Source: a virus. From it: 64,000 nt of DNA. Positions 1-7,933 of this stretch are shown here, piece by piece (positions within the stretch are counted from its first letter, which is position 1; every line of letters begins with the position of its first letter). The stretch covers positions 62,001 to 126,000 of IMG/VR virus record IMGVR_UViG_3300037258_000590. The stretch is one strand, 5' to 3'. The position numbers and the translations under genes were made by a program. The notes under the pieces were generated by a model. It did not search any database, was not told the DNA's origin, and saw nothing but the letters and a program-made list of their open reading frames with translations.

Positions 1-586
1 TCGTCGCGCCGGCGACGAACTGAGCGAAGCCGGTGACGGTGGCGCTTTCTCCGCCAGACCCGGTGACGGACACCGACCCGCCGGTGATCACGTCAAACGT
101 GGCGCCGGTCACGGTGATCGTGACGGTCTGCGCACCGGCCGCCGGGGCGTCGATCCTGAAGACTTCAACGAACCCGGCGGTGCCGGTCAGCCCGGTGAAC
201 CCGCTGGACTGCTTGCCCATCGAGGTCATCGCCGTGCCGCCGTACGTGGCGGCTGTGGCATAGGCGGTGTCGGCAGCGCCTCCGTTGTTGCTGACGGCGA
301 GGCCCGCGTATACCGCTGACGGCGTTCCGGCGGGGGTATGGGTCCACGTCAGCGGACTGGTGGCGCTGGAGGTGCCCGCTGAGGACGGCCCGGCGGCGTC
401 GAACGCGACGCCTGCGCCGCCGGCGATAAGCCGGACCGGGCGCCCGGAGCGCAAATATCCGATGATCATGCCAGGGTGGCGTTCGCCGCGCCCCCAGGTC
501 TTCAGGTAACGCCGGGTCAGCACCCAGGGAAGGACAGCAGGCGGCGGTGGCGGCCGGAACCGCCGCGGGCACGCCAAAGCCAGCAT
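1..586 (-). CDS. phage tail or surface protein, C-terminus cut by window edge
   Basis: The reading frame runs off the left edge, so the C-terminus is missing. From the ATG at 586 the protein starts MLALACPRRF, then a proline run, then a Ser/Thr/Gly/Ala-rich region of short beta-type stretches (for example TVTITVTG near the window edge). That composition is typical of phage tail or fibre proteins but no named domain is recognised. An internal ATG at 469 (MIIGYLRSG) is an alternative start; neither has a strong ribosome-binding site. It lies downstream of the next structural-type gene on the same strand. Confidence 0.6.
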   Translation of the reverse strand, partial: MLALACPRRFRPPPPPAVLPWVLTRRYLKTWGRGERHPGMIIGYLRSGRPVRLIAGGAGVAFDAAGPSSAGTSSATSPLTWTHTPAGTPSAVYAGLAVSNNGGAADTAYATAATYGGTAMTSMGKQSSGFTGLTGTAGFVEVFRIDAPAAGAQTVTITVTGATFDVITGGSVSVTGSGGESATVTGFAQFVAGAT

Positions 587-715
587 GAGGGCCAGCGAGA
601 AGCGAAGGAGAACCCAGGCGGCTCGCGCCGGAGCAGCCATTGACTTACCTCCGGTCCCGGGCAGCCTCCTGGCTAATCAAGGTCGGCGCCATCAGCCAGC
701 TAGCCACTGCCCCGG

Positions 716-1153
716 TCACATACCGCCAGCAGAAATCGCCTCAGCCGCCACCTGGAATGTGTTGCCGTTGGCCACGGTGATCGGCTGTCCGTTCCAGGCG
801 CCGAACCAGACCCGCAGCGGGGTGGAGTCCACGATCTCCAGTGACACGATGGTCCACGAGGACCCGGAGCCGTTGGTCCAGGAGATGGCGGTGGTGTGCG
901 GGCACGTGACGTTCGACCCGGCTGAGCTGGCTGCCGACTGGGTGGAGAAGGCGGTGCCGCCTGTGGTGTACCCGGTGCCGGTCAGCTCGGTGCCTGCCGA
1001 GGAGCCGGTACTGGCCGTGGAGAACAGCTTCAGCTTCATCGCCGAGCCGCCGAGAGCGGCGAATGAGGTGCCAGGCACGCCCGAGGCGCCGGTCGGCAGG
1101 GTGGCGTTGAGGATCTTGGTCGACATGGCCGCATCCCAGGCTGTCTGCGCCAT
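716..1153 (-). CDS. phage tail-type structural protein
   Basis: A 145-residue protein starting MAQTAWDAAM, rich in Gly, Ser, Thr and Ala, with one Cys and alternating hydrophobic strands. Such proteins sit in the tail/fibre module of actinophages; the exact role is not recognisable. It is followed by the partial tail-type gene at the window edge and preceded within 6 bases by the Cys-rich gene 1159-1605, so the three probably form one transcript. Confidence 0.6.
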   Translation of the reverse strand: MAQTAWDAAMSTKILNATLPTGASGVPGTSFAALGGSAMKLKLFSTASTGSSAGTELTGTGYTTGGTAFSTQSAASSAGSNVTCPHTTAISWTNGSGSSWTIVSLEIVDSTPLRVWFGAWNGQPITVANGNTFQVAAEAISAGGM

Positions 1154-1158
1154 CTAGA

Positions 1159-1605
1159 TCACGCCCCCGCCGGCTGGATCACGGTACTGCCGCGCATGAC
1201 GGTGATGATCAGCGGCCTGCAGACGGTGCAGTTCCTGACGCCCTTGGCGCAGTGCGCACCTGGGCAGTCCGGCACCGTCGCGCCGGAGAACAGCGGGTGG
1301 GTGCCGGGTTCGAACAGCGGGTGATGCGCGTCGGCGGTGGCGCCCTGCCAGGTCCGGCAGCTGCCCGGTTCCGGGCACGGCTCGTCATCATGCGCGCCGG
1401 AGCAGGCGTTCGCCGCCGCGGCGTGATCATGGTCCTGGTGGCAGCAGCCGGGGTTCGTGCTGGCCGGATTGCAGGTGATGGCGGCGTCGATGCCAGCATG
1501 CGAGCAGCCGTCTTGGTGCTGGCCCGCGACGGCGAGGTAATCCGGCGGGCATGTGCACTCCAGGAATGCCTGGGTCATGCAGCCGGCACACTGAACGTGA
1601 AGCAC
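1159..1605 (-). CDS. Cys/His-rich hypothetical protein
   Basis: A 148-residue protein starting MLHVQCAGCM with about 16 Cys and 10 His, including CxxC pairs near the start, in the middle (CCHQDHDH) and near the end (CTVC). It probably binds zinc. The C-terminal part (RPLIITVMRGSTVIQPAG) looks like a small beta domain. No family is recognised. It is preceded by a leader element at 1752-1806. Confidence 0.65.
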   Translation of the reverse strand: MLHVQCAGCMTQAFLECTCPPDYLAVAGQHQDGCSHAGIDAAITCNPASTNPGCCHQDHDHAAAANACSGAHDDEPCPEPGSCRTWQGATADAHHPLFEPGTHPLFSGATVPDCPGAHCAKGVRNCTVCRPLIITVMRGSTVIQPAGA

Positions 1606-1751
1606 GAGAGCGGGCCTTCCGGGGGGTGGATACCTCCCGGCTCACCCGCTCGACATGCGCCAGGGTGCCTCGGCTAGCACCAGGTTACCGCAGGCCGGGC
1701 ACGGACGTCAGGCCACGCCAGCGATAGATCCCGGGCAGTGGGCGGGACCAT

Positions 1752-1806
1752 CTCCGGTTCCGTCCGTGCCCGGTAAGGCAGCTACGTCCTGGCTGCGGCC
1801 AGGCTA
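1752..1806 (-). promoter_or_regulatory. promoter and conserved leader motif (minus-strand operon)
   Basis: Minus-strand TAGCCT (1806-1801) can serve as a -10 box. It is followed by a leader with GTAGCTGCC and CGGACGGAACCGG, nearly identical to the leader upstream of the major capsid gene (37988-38020) and related to leaders at 29.7, 31.8, 42.4, 43.8 and 47.9 kb. Confidence 0.45.
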
Positions 1807-2499
1807 TCAGCTGGCGCCGGGCCCGAACGGCTTCTGCCAGATCCCGTGCCGCTCGGAACTCCAGGCGTCCAGGATCGGGTACCACCCCATCGGCGGCCGG
1901 CATTCCAGGTTCGCGCACATGATCACCGCGCCCGGGTCAGCGGTGTTCCAGACCAGGGCCTCCAGCTTCGCCTGCAATGCTGTGTCGCGGAACGCGCGGT
2001 TGAACCAGAGCAGTTCGTGACCGCCGTAGCCGGGCATGCTGAGCGCGTCAGCGGTCACGACGTCGAGGCCCAGCGTGCGGCCGACCGCTGCGTACTCGTC
2101 AGATCTCTCGATGCCGTGCACGTCCAGGCCGAACACCTCACGGGCGATCAGCAGCTTGGTGGCGATGCCTGCGCCGATCTCCATGAGACACGGGGGCCTG
2201 TCGTCGGACTGCGGAACGTCAGGCGCGGCTTCAGCCAGCATCGCGATCCAGGTGAACAGCTGAAACGGCATCCACGGGGTGTACAGCTCACGCTCAGCCT
2301 CCTCCTGCGGTACCGCGCCGATCCACTTGCGTTCCATCTCCGCAGCCGTGCCGATCGCGCTGGCGATCTGCCGCCAGTTGGCTGGCATCAGCAATCGCCG
2401 CCCATCAGTCACCACCGCACTCAGGGCTGCCGCACCAGTCCGCGACCTGGCGCTGTCCTGGCCGCCGGGCCAGAGCGCCTGGATCGCGTTCAGGCTCAC
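1807..2499 (-). CDS. SAM-dependent methyltransferase-like protein
   Basis: A 230-residue protein whose central part has a class I methyltransferase nucleotide-binding motif (LMEIGAGIATKLL, about residues 105-117), followed by an acidic strand end (HGIERSDE) and a later strand (VIMCANLECRPPMGWYP). These fit a Rossmann-fold SAM-dependent enzyme; the substrate is unknown. The N-terminal 100 residues are helical. A second frame starting MADETSL at 2575 overlaps the start, so the true N-terminus is uncertain. Confidence 0.6.
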   Translation of the reverse strand: MSLNAIQALWPGGQDSARSRTGAAALSAVVTDGRRLLMPANWRQIASAIGTAAEMERKWIGAVPQEEAERELYTPWMPFQLFTWIAMLAEAAPDVPQSDDRPPCLMEIGAGIATKLLIAREVFGLDVHGIERSDEYAAVGRTLGLDVVTADALSMPGYGGHELLWFNRAFRDTALQAKLEALVWNTADPGAVIMCANLECRPPMGWYPILDAWSSERHGIWQKPFGPGAS

Positions 2500-2597
2500 C
2501 GGCTACCATCGCGTCCCAGTCGGGCGCCTCGCCTCCGCGGGTCTCGGCAGGAGGCAATGAGGTCTCGTCAGCCATCGGCTGTTCCTCGCTTCCCCAG

Positions 2598-2945
2598 TCA
2601 GTCGGGCCGTTCCAGGACATAATAGGGCCGGCCGGCGTTGGCGTGGCTCCAGCGACGGCTGAGGATTTTGTATACGATCGGATCACCACCCTGATCGCCG
2701 TGCCTGCTGAACCGGATGACCGCGCCGACCAGCCAGCTCCCTGACGGATCATCGTAAAGCCGCCCTCCGGTCACCGTCACGACAGGCTCCGCGTCTCCGC
2801 GGCCGTACACGTCAAGCGCGGACGCGTCCATCCAGACCTCGCGGTCGCCGAGGCCGCCGGGAGACTCATCCAGGATCCACCACAGGCCGTAACCGCTTTC
2901 GCGATGCCGGCCGCGCGTTCCAGGTTCAGCGGCAGTGACGCTCAC
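2598..2945 (-). CDS. hypothetical small phage protein
   Basis: Using GTG at 2945 gives 115 residues starting VSVTAAEPGT. It has several Trp and Gly and ends YYVLERPD, with the look of a small beta-barrel protein, but no family is recognised. The open frame continues upstream to 3062, where it overlaps the C-terminus of the next gene, so the shorter start is preferred. Confidence 0.5.
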   Translation of the reverse strand: MSVTAAEPGTRGRHRESGYGLWWILDESPGGLGDREVWMDASALDVYGRGDAEPVVTVTGGRLYDDPSGSWLVGAVIRFSRHGDQGGDPIVYKILSRRWSHANAGRPYYVLERPD

Positions 2946-2955
2946 CCGGTCAAGT

Positions 2956-3609
2956 TTATGCCGTGAGCAGGAGCCGCCCGCATGGTGCAGCTGGCGTGAC
3001 GCGCTTTCCGGCGGGCTGGGCAAGGACGCCGTGATCGGGCTGCGCCACGCCAGCTGCACCACGCGGGCGGCTCCGGTTTACCCGAGCAGCCGCTCGCCGG
3101 GCACGGCGCCCGTCGTTGTAACACTGTCGGCACTGCCGGTAGCCCCGGGCCTGGATAATCGTGTTGGCCGCATCAAACAGGTGCCCTCGCTGGCAGCTAC
3201 CCAGGGCTGACTTTACGACGGGTATTTCGGTGATGGCCCGCTCCGATAGCCACCCTGCGTCGAGGCGCTGCTTGAGCGTGTCATAAGACACCGCGCACCG
3301 TGAATCATCAGCCCACGCAGCCAGGCAGAGCGTACGCTCGAACGCAGTGATCATCCGGTTGTTCGATCTGCGCCTCTGCTGCTCTTTCGGTGTAAGCCAG
3401 CAGCAGTTGTCTGCGCTGTAGTCCCCCGTTGAGTCTTTGCGCTGAATCCACAGCCCTGGCCGGTACCCAGATTGAGCCGCCCATTCACGAAAAGCAGTTA
3501 GGCCCGGAAACTGGAGCTTAATGCCCCGCGCCCCGTACCACGGGTAAGCGCGATGTTTTGGATCGGTGCACCGGGCCTGCATTCCAGCCCAGATAGCCCG
3601 CAGTCGCAC
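2956..3609 (-). CDS. AP2/NUMOD-like mobile DNA-binding protein, possible homing nuclease
   Basis: The N-terminus (RLRAIWAGMQARC, YGARGI, then TGDYSADNCCWLTPKEQ) matches the pattern shared by phage AP2-like and HNH-associated DNA-binding domains. It is followed by a helix-turn-helix-like segment (MITAFERTLCLAAWA). A zinc-ribbon-like segment (CQRGHLF then CRQC) lies near residue 150. The catalytic HNH core is not obvious, so it may be a DNA-binding remnant of a homing endonuclease. The start is GTG at 3609. The last 40 residues are arginine-rich and low-complexity. Confidence 0.55.
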   Translation of the reverse strand: MRLRAIWAGMQARCTDPKHRAYPWYGARGIKLQFPGLTAFREWAAQSGYRPGLWIQRKDSTGDYSADNCCWLTPKEQQRRRSNNRMITAFERTLCLAAWADDSRCAVSYDTLKQRLDAGWLSERAITEIPVVKSALGSCQRGHLFDAANTIIQARGYRQCRQCYNDGRRARRAAARVNRSRPRGAAGVAQPDHGVLAQPAGKRVTPAAPCGRLLLTA

Positions 3610-3649
3610 CCGGTCAGTCTCATCGATATGGACATTGTACTACCTGGAA

Positions 3650-4735
3650 CTACAAGAGCCATTCAGGATGACTCATAGTCCAGCGCACGGTTCGTTCCAG
3701 GGACTCCGCGAACGGGACAGGCGGCTTCCAGCCGAGTGCGCGTATCTTGCCGGAATCCAGCGCGTAGTGCGGGTCGTGACCGGGCCTGGTGCTGTGGAAG
3801 TCCTCCAGCCGGTATTTCAGCGGCATCCCGGCCGCCTTGGCGATCATCTCCGCCAGGGTGAGGTTATCGATCCGGTCCGCGGACGCGATGTTGTACCGGT
3901 CCGGCCGGTCCGCCGGGGAGACCGCAGGGCGCCCGGCCTGGACGGCACGGTACGCCGTCGTCTGCTGCCCCAGGGTCAGGTGCGCCGGGAACGCGGCAGG
4001 CCTGGTCCGGCTCAGCAGGAACAGTACCGCGTCAGCCATGTTGCGGGCGTGCAGGTAATGCCGCGAGCCGATGTTTCCCGGGCTGCCGTGAATGGTCGTC
4101 TCATTACCCGCCAGCACGTCGCGCAGCACTTTCGGAAGGAACTTCTCCGGGTGCTGGCGCTCTCCTACCAGGTTCATCGTGTTCGATATGACGACTGGAA
4201 CACCGTATGTTCGCCAATATGAAATCGAAATTGCTTCCTGAGCGGCTTTACTAGCCGCGTACGGGTTACTGGGCAGGATGGGGGCCCACTCCCGGTGCGC
4301 ACGGCCTTTCGGCGCCGGGCCGTACACCTCATCAGTTGAGATCAGCACCACAGCTTTGGGTTTCAGCTGCCGTGCCAGCTCCAGGGTGTTCAGCGCGACC
4401 GCGAAGTTGTTCTCGCAGAAGGCTACAGGATCGGTGATTGACGTGTCGACGTGGGACTGGCTGGCCATCCCGATCAGGAAGTCCAGGCCGTCATGCCCGG
4501 CAATGATGTCCTGGGCCTGCGGGCTGAACGGCGCGGTCAGGTCATGGGTGAGCACGCCGACGCGTCCCCGCGCCCGTTCAGGATGCCCGCTGATCACCTG
4601 GGCGATCCGGTCAGTCGTGCCCCGGTGCCGGAATGAGTCGGTGCACACGATGTCCCAGTCGGTGACCGTAAGCGCGTGCTCCAGAAAATGGTGGCCAGCG
4701 AATCCGCCTGCCCCGGTCAATGCCAAGCGAGTCAT
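3650..4735 (-). CDS. NAD-dependent nucleotide-sugar epimerase/dehydratase (RmlB-like)
   Basis: A 361-residue extended short-chain dehydrogenase. It starts MTRLALTGAGGFAGHH with the GxxGxxG NAD-binding loop, has STDEVYG near residue 131 and the catalytic YAASK motif near residue 158. Length and motifs fit dTDP-glucose 4,6-dehydratase and related enzymes that oxidise, dehydrate or epimerise nucleotide sugars. It sits apart from the main sugar gene block at 17-30 kb but could feed it. The exact substrate cannot be told from sequence. Confidence 0.85.
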   Translation of the reverse strand: MTRLALTGAGGFAGHHFLEHALTVTDWDIVCTDSFRHRGTTDRIAQVISGHPERARGRVGVLTHDLTAPFSPQAQDIIAGHDGLDFLIGMASQSHVDTSITDPVAFCENNFAVALNTLELARQLKPKAVVLISTDEVYGPAPKGRAHREWAPILPSNPYAASKAAQEAISISYWRTYGVPVVISNTMNLVGERQHPEKFLPKVLRDVLAGNETTIHGSPGNIGSRHYLHARNMADAVLFLLSRTRPAAFPAHLTLGQQTTAYRAVQAGRPAVSPADRPDRYNIASADRIDNLTLAEMIAKAAGMPLKYRLEDFHSTRPGHDPHYALDSGKIRALGWKPPVPFAESLERTVRWTMSHPEWLL

Positions 4736-4894
4736 GGTGCACGGCCTCCGCGCTAAGAAGCTGACTGACAGCTCCTCGCGCCTGACGTGCTAGCGGAGGC
4801 CGTGCCCGGATTTCTCAGGTTACCGTCCGGCCGGGGCGCGTGTCTGCAGGTACGGTACCGGATGCTGCTGCACCTGCAGGCCGTCTGATCATGT

Positions 4895-5263
4895 ATGCGG
4901 CTGTATGCTGGCGTGGCGGATATAAACCCGGCTGCCCAGCGCGCGGCCCTCATCAAGCTGTGGCCGGTCATCGGCGGTTACTGCGTCGCTCACGGCCTGC
5001 ACCAGGGCAGCCTCCTTCACGGGAACCAGGGCATCCCCGTCGATACCGGAAAGCTCATCGCCCTGCGGGAAGGTCAGTTCATGACCCGCGCGCAGCTGGC
5101 TGCGAAGACCGGGCTGTCCGCCGACACGATCGCCAAGGTCGAGAACCGGCGCCGGGCGCCCACGCTGGCTGTCCTGGACGCGCTCCTCGCCGCGTTCGGC
5201 CTGCCGCCTGACGGGCTGCTCTGGACGACCGGCACCGTGGCTGAGCACCTTGAACGGAAATAG
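4895..5263 (+). CDS. XRE-family helix-turn-helix regulator
   Basis: A 122-residue protein. The C-terminal half (from about residue 55: LIALREGQFMTRAQLAAKTG, then LSADTIAKVENRRR) is a Cro/C1-type helix-turn-helix. The N-terminal half is helical and unassigned. It is divergent from the epimerase gene and precedes the tRNA array, so it may regulate either. A GTG at 4913 is an alternative start. Confidence 0.75.
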   Translation: MRLYAGVADINPAAQRAALIKLWPVIGGYCVAHGLHQGSLLHGNQGIPVDTGKLIALREGQFMTRAQLAAKTGLSADTIAKVENRRRAPTLAVLDALLAAFGLPPDGLLWTTGTVAEHLERK

Positions 5264-5341
5264 AGGTTGCGCGCACGTTGTCTTACGCTGTATCGTTTAA
5301 CCAATGGCCCGAAAGTCCGGGCGCAGTCGGCCCTCGGGCGC

Positions 5342-5353
5342 TACACTGGAGAC
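5342..5353 (+). promoter_or_regulatory. -10 box of a leaderless promoter at the head of the tRNA array
   Basis: TACACT is followed by six bases and then GTG. The same -10 to start-codon geometry recurs at 16020 and 17064. No convincing -35 box is seen. It could drive the small ORF and the tRNA array. Confidence 0.4.
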
Positions 5354-5461
5354 GTGATGGATTCCTGTTCATGCAAGCAGGACAGCAACGGGCGAATCAG
5401 CCCGCTAGCCGTGCTGCACGCTGAGCAGGGCACCCGGCCCGCCGCGGCGGAACCTGGATAG
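5354..5461 (+). CDS. small Cys-containing ORF (35 residues)
   Basis: GTG-ATG start directly after a leaderless-type promoter; product begins VMDSCSCKQD. No Shine-Dalgarno site is expected for a leaderless transcript. No function is recognised. Confidence 0.35.
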   Translation: MMDSCSCKQDSNGRISPLAVLHAEQGTRPAAAEPG

Positions 5462-5539
5462 GAGTCCATCAGGACCGAGACCAGGACCGCCACCGGAGAG
5501 CCGGCAGGCGGTCTTCTCAGTCTCAGGACAACTTCACAT

Positions 5540-5613
5540 AGGGGCGAGCCACACTGGCTCGGCGGCCGGTCTCCAACACCGGCAAAATGGGGGTTCGATT
5601 CCCTCCGCCCCTG
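5540..5613 (+). tRNA. t​RNA-Trp(CCA)
   Basis: Acceptor AGGGGCG/CGCCCCT, anticodon loop CTCCAAC, T arm GGGGG-TTCGATT-CCCTC, discriminator G. First gene of the array; no encoded CCA. Confidence 0.9.
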
Positions 5614-5925
5614 CGACCGTCAGCAAAGGCGAGAGCCCGCGCAGGCGCAGTCATAGCGGCCAGCTCGCTGGCCATTGACAAGACCATAGCGTGAGCATCC
5701 CCGGCGGGCCTTCCCCTTTGCGCCCGCCGGAAGGGCGAGGACAGCCGATCCTCGTCACGCGGGCTGTAACAGCTCGCAACGTGCGGTCCCGGCCCAGGCG
5801 GTTGTTGCTAGCCGCTGAGCCGGGACCTGCACGCCAGATGCTGCCCGGGGGTAGCCTAAGTGAGAGGCGTCCCGGAAATAAACGGGATAGTTCCAGGCGG
5901 AAACCCTGGTCCCCGGGCTTGGTAT
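5614..5925 (+). other. spacer without a recognised gene
   Basis: Between tRNA-Trp and the first tRNA-Ala. It holds a lone TTGACA at 5675 without a matching -10 box, and short GC-rich inverted repeats. No convincing ORF or tRNA is seen. Confidence 0.5.
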
Positions 5926-5997
5926 GGGGCCTTGGCGCAGTGGTAGCGCATCTGCATGGCATGCAGAGGGTCAGGAGTTCAAATCTCCTAGGCTCCA
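5926..5997 (+). tRNA. tRNA-Ala(GGC)
   Basis: Acceptor GGGGCCT/AGGCTCC with the G3:U70 alanine identity pair, anticodon loop ATGGCAT, T loop TTCAAAT, discriminator A. Confidence 0.92.
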
Positions 5998-6133
5998 CGA
6001 GGGTAACCCCCTTGAGGACGAGATGCGGTCCTCGCGCCCGGAGGCGGTTTCAGGCTAAACGTCCGGGGCGAAGCTGCTGATCCCCGGCTGGATCACCCTG
6101 AAGGACCGGCCGGTCCTGTACGCAGCGCACCAT

Positions 6134-6205
6134 GGGGTTGTAGCTCAGCGGTAGAGCAGCCGGCCCGCAACCGGCAGGTCCGCGGTTCAAATCCGCGTAA
6201 CTCCA
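6134..6205 (+). tRNA. tRNA-Ala(CGC), C33
   Basis: Acceptor GGGGTTG/TAACTCC with G3:U70, anticodon stem GCCGG/CCGGC, loop CCCGCAA, so position 33 is C. T loop TTCAAAT. Confidence 0.88.
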
Positions 6206-6375
6206 CGACCTGGGAGATCCTGGTCCGGATCCAGGCTCCTGCATTACCGTGCCAGCTGGCGATCGGCAGCTGGCGCCCGGAAAGGCCGCCGGGCAGGGAC
6301 GCGAGGATGTAGCTCAACGGGCAGAGCGCCCAGGATCAGGTTTTCCCGGGAAACCAGGAATTGCCGTAAGAATAG

Positions 6376-6449
6376 CGGGGCATGGCGCAGCTTGGCAGCG
6401 CGCTTCGTTCGGGACGAAGAGGCCACAGGTTCAAATCCTGTTGCCCCGA
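6376..6449 (+). tRNA. tRNA-Pro(CGG)
   Basis: Acceptor CGGGGCA/TGCCCCG, anticodon loop TTCGGGA, T loop TTCAAAT, discriminator A with C1-G72 as expected for proline. Confidence 0.92.
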
Positions 6450-6583
6450 CTAGGTACGGCGTGCAGGCAAAGACCTGTTCGCGGCATGTGCCCTTATAGT
6501 GCGGACCCGGCTCATTACCGGGACACCGCGGGCACCCCTTGCTGGAGAGGGAGCTGACTGAAATCCAGTGCCATACCTAAAAA

Positions 6584-6656
6584 CGGGCCGTGGCCTAGTG
6601 GCTATGGCGCCTGCCTGGGGGGCAGGAGGACGCCGGTTCGAGTCCGGCCGGCCCGA
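6584..6656 (+). tRNA. tRNA-Pro(GGG)
   Basis: Acceptor CGGGCCG/CGGCCCG, anticodon stem CCTGC/GCAGG, loop CTGGGGG, T loop TTCGAGT. Confidence 0.9.
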
Positions 6657-6744
6657 CTCTGACGTGTGCCGGCTCAAGGGCAGCGGACATGAAGGGCCTC
6701 CTCGCTCTGCCAGCACACTCCGGCGGGACGAAGCGCAGGAGATA

Positions 6745-6816
6745 CGGGGTGTGGTGTAGGGGTAAGCGTGCCTGGTCTGGAACCAGGAGGGTGAGGTTCG
6801 AGTCCTCGCACCCCGA
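6745..6816 (+). tRNA. tRNA-Pro(TGG), C33
   Basis: Acceptor CGGGGTG/CACCCCG and discriminator A fit proline. Anticodon stem CCTGG/CCAGG, loop TCTGGAA with C at position 33. The D arm is irregular. Confidence 0.82.
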
Positions 6817-6828
6817 CGAAATGCACGC

Positions 6829-6901
6829 GGGTTCCTAGCTGAGATGGATTAGCACCCGGCTGAAAACCAGGAGCAGGAAGGTTCGATACCTTCGGAACCC
6901 A
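6829..6901 (+). tRNA. tRNA-Phe(GAA)
   Basis: Acceptor GGGTTCC/GGAACCC, anticodon loop CTGAAAA, one mismatch in the anticodon stem, T loop TTCGATA. Confidence 0.9.
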
Positions 6902-7087
6902 CAACGGCATGACGCTGGCGGCGGCTATGAAACCGTCGTCGGTGACTGAGCGAGTAGCGCTCCGCCCGGTAAGCTGGCCCTGCCGGCAGGGCTGATCTCA
7001 TGCCGCCCGGGAACGGGCCTGGTCACACCTGCGGTCAGCCTCGCAAAGGCGCTTCAGGTCCCTGGCACCAGGTGGTTCCCGGGGCCT

Positions 7088-7159
7088 GCGGGTGTGGCCT
7101 AGTGGCTCGGGCATCAGCCTTCCAAGCTGACCACGCGAGTTCGATTCTCGCCACCCGCT
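7088..7159 (+). tRNA. tRNA-Gly(TCC)
   Basis: Acceptor GCGGGTG/CACCCGC, anticodon stem TCAGC/GCTGA, loop CTTCCAA, T loop TTCGATT, discriminator T. Confidence 0.92.
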
Positions 7160-7175
7160 CTATGACCGTAAACAT

Positions 7176-7247
7176 GCGCCGCTAACTCAGTGGCAGAGAG
7201 TCCGACTCTTAATCGGAAGGTCCGGGGTTCGATTCCCTGGCGGCGCA
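7176..7247 (+). tRNA. tRNA-Lys(CTT)
   Basis: Acceptor GCGCCGC/GCGGCGC, anticodon stem TCCGA/TCGGA, loop CTCTTAA, T loop TTCGATT. Confidence 0.92.
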
Positions 7248-7250
7248 CGA

Positions 7251-7523
7251 ATGGCGGTGATGACGACGGACCGCACAGAAGAACAGGCCGCTGCCGAAGT
7301 GGCCGCCGCGAACGCAGCCAGCATCCTGATTGGCTGGTCACCATGCCGGGCCACCTGCCCGCACTGCGGCTTGCGGGGAACGGCCGAAGTCCGGCAGTGC
7401 TACCGGGTCCAGCCGCCTGGTTCGTTCTCCCTGGCGGGCGTGCAGGTCAAGTTCCCGGCCCGGCTCGGCTGGGAATTCCGGTGCGGCATCTGCGGCGTAT
7501 CTGGCTCCGCCGCGCCGAAATAA
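7251..7523 (+). CDS. small zinc-ribbon protein
   Basis: A 90-residue protein lying between tRNA-Lys and the next tRNA. It has two CxxC pairs (CPHC at about residue 36 and CGIC at about 80), which predicts a zinc ribbon. The N-terminus is helical and acidic (TTDRTEEQAAAEVAAANAA). Codon third positions are G/C rich as in neighbouring real genes. Confidence 0.65.
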   Translation: MAVMTTDRTEEQAAAEVAAANAASILIGWSPCRATCPHCGLRGTAEVRQCYRVQPPGSFSLAGVQVKFPARLGWEFRCGICGVSGSAAPK

Positions 7524-7528
7524 ACCCT

Positions 7529-7601
7529 GGGCTCGTAGTCCAACTGGCAGAGCAGCGCTTTCAAACGGCGTACAGTGCGGGTTCGAATCCCGCCGGGCCC
7601 A
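7529..7601 (+). tRNA. tRNA with CAA anticodon (Leu), short variable loop
   Basis: Acceptor GGGCTCG/CGGGCCC, anticodon stem GCGCT/GGCGT closed by a T-G pair, loop TTCAAAC, variable loop only ACAGT, T arm GCGGG-TTCGAAT-CCCGC, discriminator A. The anticodon reads leucine UUG codons but the body is class I, unlike normal bacterial tRNA-Leu. Confidence 0.8.
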
Positions 7602-7606
7602 CTCAA

Positions 7607-7679
7607 TGCGGTATGGCGCAACTGGCAGCGCGTCCGGCTCTGACCCGGAAGGCTCCTGGTTCGAATCCAGGTGCCGCAG
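7607..7679 (+). tRNA. tRNA-Gln(CTG)
   Basis: Acceptor TGCGGTA/TGCCGCA, anticodon stem TCCGG/CCGGA, loop CTCTGAC, discriminator G as usual for glutamine. Confidence 0.92.
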
Positions 7680-7703
7680 CTACGCGTCATCTGACGCAAA
7701 CTC

Positions 7704-7772
7704 GCCGCCGCGCGCTGGCCGCGGCCTCGCTTTCGTAAGGCGGGAGGCCCGGTTCGACACCGGGGGGCGGCT
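7704..7772 (+). tRNA. tRNA-Thr(CGT), shortened D arm
   Basis: Acceptor GCCGCC/GGCGGC (7:66 is G-G), anticodon stem TCGCT/GGCGG, loop TTCGTAA, T loop TTCGACA, discriminator T. Only 16 bases separate acceptor and anticodon stems, so the D arm is truncated. Confidence 0.75.
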
Positions 7773-7856
7773 CGATCGTCGACAGCTGCTGTTGCAGGTT
7801 ACAGGCCTAACCGGCAGTAAAAGCCCAGGTCAGCGAAAACGGTTGCCGCCGTGCAT

Positions 7857-7930
7857 GTCCTCGTAGCCCAACGGCAGGAGGCACCAGGTCGAGAATCTGG
7901 ACAGTGCGGGTTCAAATCCCGCCGGGGACA
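7857..7930 (+). tRNA. tRNA with GAG anticodon (Leu), C33, short variable loop
   Basis: Acceptor GTCCTCG/CGGGGAC, anticodon stem CCAGG/TCTGG, loop TCGAGAA with C33, T arm GCGGG-TTCAAAT-CCCGC, discriminator A. Class I body with a leucine anticodon, like the neighbours at 7529 and 8916. Confidence 0.78.
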
Positions 7931-7933
7931 CGC

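Noticed and set aside
5675-5697. TTGACA as a tRNA-operon promoter
   Set aside because: No -10 box at suitable spacing.
6304-6375. Possible extra tRNA with a D-arm (GTAGCTCAACGGGCAGAGC)
   Set aside because: No T arm and no matching 3' acceptor strand; probably a tRNA fragment only.
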